Shown here: piece by piece, positions 61,921 to 64,000 of the stretch
Numbering within the stretch: position 1 is the stretch's first letter
How the letters are laid out: each line of letters starts with the position of its first letter
From: Streptococcus suis
Lineage (GTDB): Bacteria > Bacillota > Bacilli > Lactobacillales > Streptococcaceae
NCBI RefSeq assembly: GCF_016775005.1
Contig: NZ_JAEUXI010000001.1
Location: forward strand, 420,590 to 484,589
DNA length: 64,000 nt
Direction: 5' to 3'
Position numbers and translations under genes: made by a program
Notes under the pieces: model-generated
Told to the model about the DNA's origin: nothing
The model's database searches: none
What the model saw: the letters and a program-made list of their open reading frames with translations, nothing else

Positions 61921-62697
61921 ATGAAAATCACAAAGTTAGAAAAGAAGAAACGTCTCTATCTCTTGGAGACAGACCAGGACAATCAAGTCTATATTACTGA
62001 AGATACCATTGTGCGATTTTTCCTCACAAGAGGAAAAGAAATCAGCGAAAATGAATTGAAAGAAGTGATACAGTTCGCACAATTCTCCTATGGAAAAAAC
62101 TTGGCTCTCTACTACCTATCTTTTAAAAAGAGAACGAAAAAAGAAGTCGAAACCTATCTTGAAAAACAAGACGTCGATCCCCTCACCATCCCTGAAATCT
62201 TACACAAACTCCAGGAAGAAAAATGGATAGACGACCAGGACTATGTCCAACAAGTTCTCTTTCAAAATGCGCTTTCTGGAGACAAGGGGCCACAAGCACT
62301 GAGACAAAAACTGTATCAAAAAGGAATTTCTAAGCATATCATTGATGCTTGTTTTGAATTAGAAGAGTTTGAAGAGATTGCCGAAAAAGTAGCACAAAAA
62401 CTACACAAGAAATACCTAGGCAAGTATTCTGATCGAGCCTTAAAAGAGAAAGTTAAACAAGGACTTTTATTAAAAGGATTCGACTATAAAAATGCTGATA
62501 AGGCGCTCGAAAAACTAGAATGGGTGCAAGATGAGCAAGAACAGGAAACCTTGCTAAACAAAGAATTAGACAAGGCCTACAGAAAATATAGCCGGACGGA
62601 TACTGATTATTCCTTAGAACAAAAAATCATCCGCTTTCTTCTAAGAAAAGGATTTGATTACGATAAAATAAAAAGAGCCTTAAGAGAATATTTGTAA
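61921..62697 (+). CDS. recX: Regulatory protein RecX
   Basis: A 258-residue helical protein built of three-helix repeats; it binds RecA filaments and inhibits recombination. I chose the ATG at 61921 (MKITKLEKKKRLYLLE), which fits the family N-terminus; an upstream in-frame extension covers the divergent rlmD start. It is divergent from rlmD with a 37-nt gap. Confidence 0.93.
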   Translation: MKITKLEKKKRLYLLETDQDNQVYITEDTIVRFFLTRGKEISENELKEVIQFAQFSYGKNLALYYLSFKKRTKKEVETYLEKQDVDPLTIPEILHKLQEEKWIDDQDYVQQVLFQNALSGDKGPQALRQKLYQKGISKHIIDACFELEEFEEIAEKVAQKLHKKYLGKYSDRALKEKVKQGLLLKGFDYKNADKALEKLEWVQDEQEQETLLNKELDKAYRKYSRTDTDYSLEQKIIRFLLRKGFDYDKIKRALREYL

Positions 62698-62770
62698 AAT
62701 CTACCACCGAAGACAAAAATATGATATAATGGTGGAGATTAAATTGAAATTGTAGAAAGTTGGTAGCCAA

Positions 62771-63304
62771 GTGAAATTACCAAAAGAAGGCGACTTTATT
62801 ACAATTCAAAGTTATAAACATGATGGCGAACTCCACCGCTCGTGGAGAGACACCATGGTACTAAAAACAACAGAAAATGCTATTATTGGTGTGAACAATC
62901 ATACATTGGTCACAGAAAATGATGGCAGACGCTGGGTTACCCGAGAACCTGCAATTGTCTATTTTCATAAAAAATACTGGTTCAATATCATTGCAATGAT
63001 TCGAGACAATGGCGTTTCCTATTATTGCAACTTAGCTAGTCCCTACATCCTGGACAATGAAGCCTTAAAATACATCGATTATGATTTAGATGTAAAAGTC
63101 TTCGCTGATGGAGAAAAGAGGCTACTTGATGTTGATGAATATGAAAAACATCGAAAACTCATGCAGTACCCTGAGGACATTGATTTTATTCTAAAAGAAA
63201 ATGTCAAAATCCTCGTTGATTGGATTAATAATCAAAAAGGGCCATTCTCACCAGCTTATGTCAATATTTGGTACAAACGATATTTAGAACTGCGAAGTAG
63301 ATAA
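62771..63304 (+). CDS. ntdP: DUF402 nucleoside tri-/diphosphate phosphatase
   Basis: A 177-residue DUF402 protein beginning with GTG. The family motif region is [22 protein letters not shown] and [15 protein letters not shown]. Staphylococcal and streptococcal homologues hydrolyse nucleoside tri- and diphosphates. A TG-extended TATAAT lies at 62725-62730; the Shine-Dalgarno is weak. Confidence 0.87.
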   Translation: MKLPKEGDFITIQSYKHDGELHRSWRDTMVLKTTENAIIGVNNHTLVTENDGRRWVTREPAIVYFHKKYWFNIIAMIRDNGVSYYCNLASPYILDNEALKYIDYDLDVKVFADGEKRLLDVDEYEKHRKLMQYPEDIDFILKENVKILVDWINNQKGPFSPAYVNIWYKRYLELRSR

Positions 63305-63309
63305 AGTCA

Positions 63310-63326
63310 AAACCTGTTTAACAGGT
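63310..63326 (+). terminator. Terminator of the DUF402 gene
   Basis: The palindrome AACCTGTT/AACAGGTT is followed by a T-run, 5 nt after the stop. Confidence 0.7.
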
Positions 63327-63347
63327 TTTTTCTATAGAAAGGAAATT

Positions 63348-63668
63348 ATGGGATTTTCAACAACCAAAGGCCGATATGCTAGTTTTGGCATTGTTACTTC
63401 ATTACCAGGCCAACTCATTGACCAAGTTTGGTATCTGATAGACAACTACTTAAAAGGAGTCTTCCCGTTACCTAACCTCTTAAAAATACAACTCATCAAT
63501 AAAAACGGAAAGATTCAGTTTCACTTTAAACACCAGAGTCTACCAATTTCCATTCTAATTGATAGTAAAGAACGTTTTGATCCCTTCTACCCAACAAAAG
63601 TCATTGTAATAGACAAAGATGGAATTCAAACCATTTTGCTCCCAGATGAAGTTCATTTTCACGATTAA
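63348..63668 (+). CDS. DUF960 family protein
   Basis: A 106-residue protein starting behind GAAAGGAAATT. The sequence (RYASFGIVTSLPGQLIDQVW, IDKDGIQTILLPDEVHF) matches DUF960, a small Firmicutes family of unknown function. It follows ntdP after a terminator and ends with a strong hairpin. Confidence 0.82.
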   Translation: MGFSTTKGRYASFGIVTSLPGQLIDQVWYLIDNYLKGVFPLPNLLKIQLINKNGKIQFHFKHQSLPISILIDSKERFDPFYPTKVIVIDKDGIQTILLPDEVHFHD

Positions 63669-63692
63669 ATCCCCAAGATTTCTTGGGGATTT
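63667..63692 (+). terminator. Hairpin after the DUF960 gene
   Basis: An 11-bp perfect stem (63667-63677 with 63682-63692, loop ATTT); the tail is only weakly T-rich, so termination may be partial. Confidence 0.55.
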
Positions 63693-63733
63693 AAATGTAC
63701 ACATTTCTACCAAATTTTAGAAAAAACAAAAAA

Positions 63734-63747
63734 GGAGCTAACGCTCC
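63734..63747 (-). terminator. Terminator of the rRNA-tRNA transcript
   Basis: A 5-bp GGAGC/GCTCC stem followed by a long T-run on the minus strand, just after tRNA-Glu. Confidence 0.75.
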
Positions 63748-63752
63748 AACTA

Positions 63753-63824
63753 CAGTCCGTACGGGATTCGAACCCGTGTTACCGCCGTGAAAAGGCGGTG
63801 TCTTAACCCCTTGACCAACGGACC
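63753..63824 (-). tRNA. tRNA-Glu (anticodon TTC)
   Basis: A 72-nt cloverleaf: acceptor GGTCCGT/ACGGACT with a G-T first pair, anticodon stem CCGCC/GGCGG with loop TTTTCAC, T-arm GGTTCGAATCC. CCA is not encoded. It follows tRNA-Asn in an rRNA operon tail. Confidence 0.97.
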
Positions 63825-63846
63825 ATGAACTAAAGATTTCTCTTTA

Positions 63847-63919
63847 CTCCGCCAACAGGGCTCGAACCTGTGACATCATGATTAACAGTCATGCGCTCTA
63901 CCAACTGAGCTATGGCGGA
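63847..63919 (-). tRNA. tRNA-Asn (anticodon GTT)
   Basis: A 73-nt cloverleaf: acceptor TCCGCCA/TGGCGGA, anticodon loop CTGTTAA, T-arm GGTTCGAGCCC. It lies just downstream of the 5S rRNA gene. Confidence 0.97.
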
Positions 63920-63923
63920 ATAT

Positions 63924-64000
63924 GCTAAGCGACTACCGTATCTCACAGGGGGCAACCCCCAACTACTTCAGGCGTTCTAGGGCTTAACTGCTGTGTTCGG
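63924..64000 (-). rRNA. 5S rRNA, 3' part
   Basis: The minus strand from the right edge reads CCGAACACAGCAGTTAAGCC, then a run of G and C (GGGGGTTGCCCCC) and ends GTCGCTTAGC, which is the 3' two-thirds of a streptococcal 5S rRNA. The 5' part lies outside the window, so an rRNA operon continues to the right. Confidence 0.95.

Overview
The window looks like a chromosome segment of a low-GC Gram-positive streptococcus, most probably Streptococcus suis or a close relative. This is inferred from gene content and order: the xseA-xseB-ispA-tlyA-argR-recN string, the ftsA-ftsZ-yggS-sepF-yggT-ylmH-divIVA string, DUF1797, DUF1827, DUF1912, DUF3165 and DUF960 family genes, and a BgaC/mannose-family PTS operon. 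Species was not verified by a search.

Layout. 1-31.6 kb is mostly housekeeping: the start of a degV-like gene; recN/argR/tlyA/ispA/xseBA; a zinc metallopeptidase; folD; an amino-acid ABC ATPase and permease; clpE behind a CtsR-like operator; an MBL-fold hydrolase; a Nudix hydrolase; ileS behind a T-box and a GNAT gene; the division genes divIVA to ftsA; divIB-murG-murD; a CmpX-like channel; typA and asnA. 31.7-37.9 kb is an accessory block between asnA and valS: a YjbR+EVE-like protein, a Sau3AI/MutH-family endonuclease, a divergent C5 cytosine methyltransferase, then a very AT-rich pair encoding a RelA/SpoT-type nucleotidyltransferase-like protein and a DGQHR-domain protein. 38-43.3 kb holds valS, two small membrane-anchored proteins, a P-loop kinase-like gene and a VOC gene led by a second T-box. 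43.3-51.4 kb holds small conserved genes, galM, a mannose-family PTS, bgaC and two GntR regulators. 51.4-60.2 kb is a second accessory block, all on the minus strand: antitoxin, toxin, a single-chain type ISP restriction-modification enzyme, SIR2 and HerA, with a candidate small RNA beyond its 3' end. 60.2-64 kb holds rlmD, recX, a DUF402 phosphatase, a DUF960 gene, tRNA-Glu, tRNA-Asn and the 3' part of a 5S rRNA gene.

How the genes work together. The cell-wall and division genes form two co-oriented clusters (murD-murG-divIB and ftsA to divIVA). The bgaC/PTS/galM cluster would take up and cleave terminal beta-galactosides; two promoters there carry palindromes that suit GntR control. The two accessory blocks look like defence loci. 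The second combines three recognised parts (type ISP enzyme, SIR2-HerA, Phd/ParE-type toxin-antitoxin) in one apparent operon behind a toxin-antitoxin-style operator. The first is the better candidate for something undescribed: an RSH-like protein overlapping a DndB-like DGQHR protein, directly downstream of a GATC-type methyltransferase whose promoter contains a GATC in its -35 box.

Limits: family calls come from reading motifs, without database searches. I saw no CRISPR array, insertion sequence or prophage structural gene.
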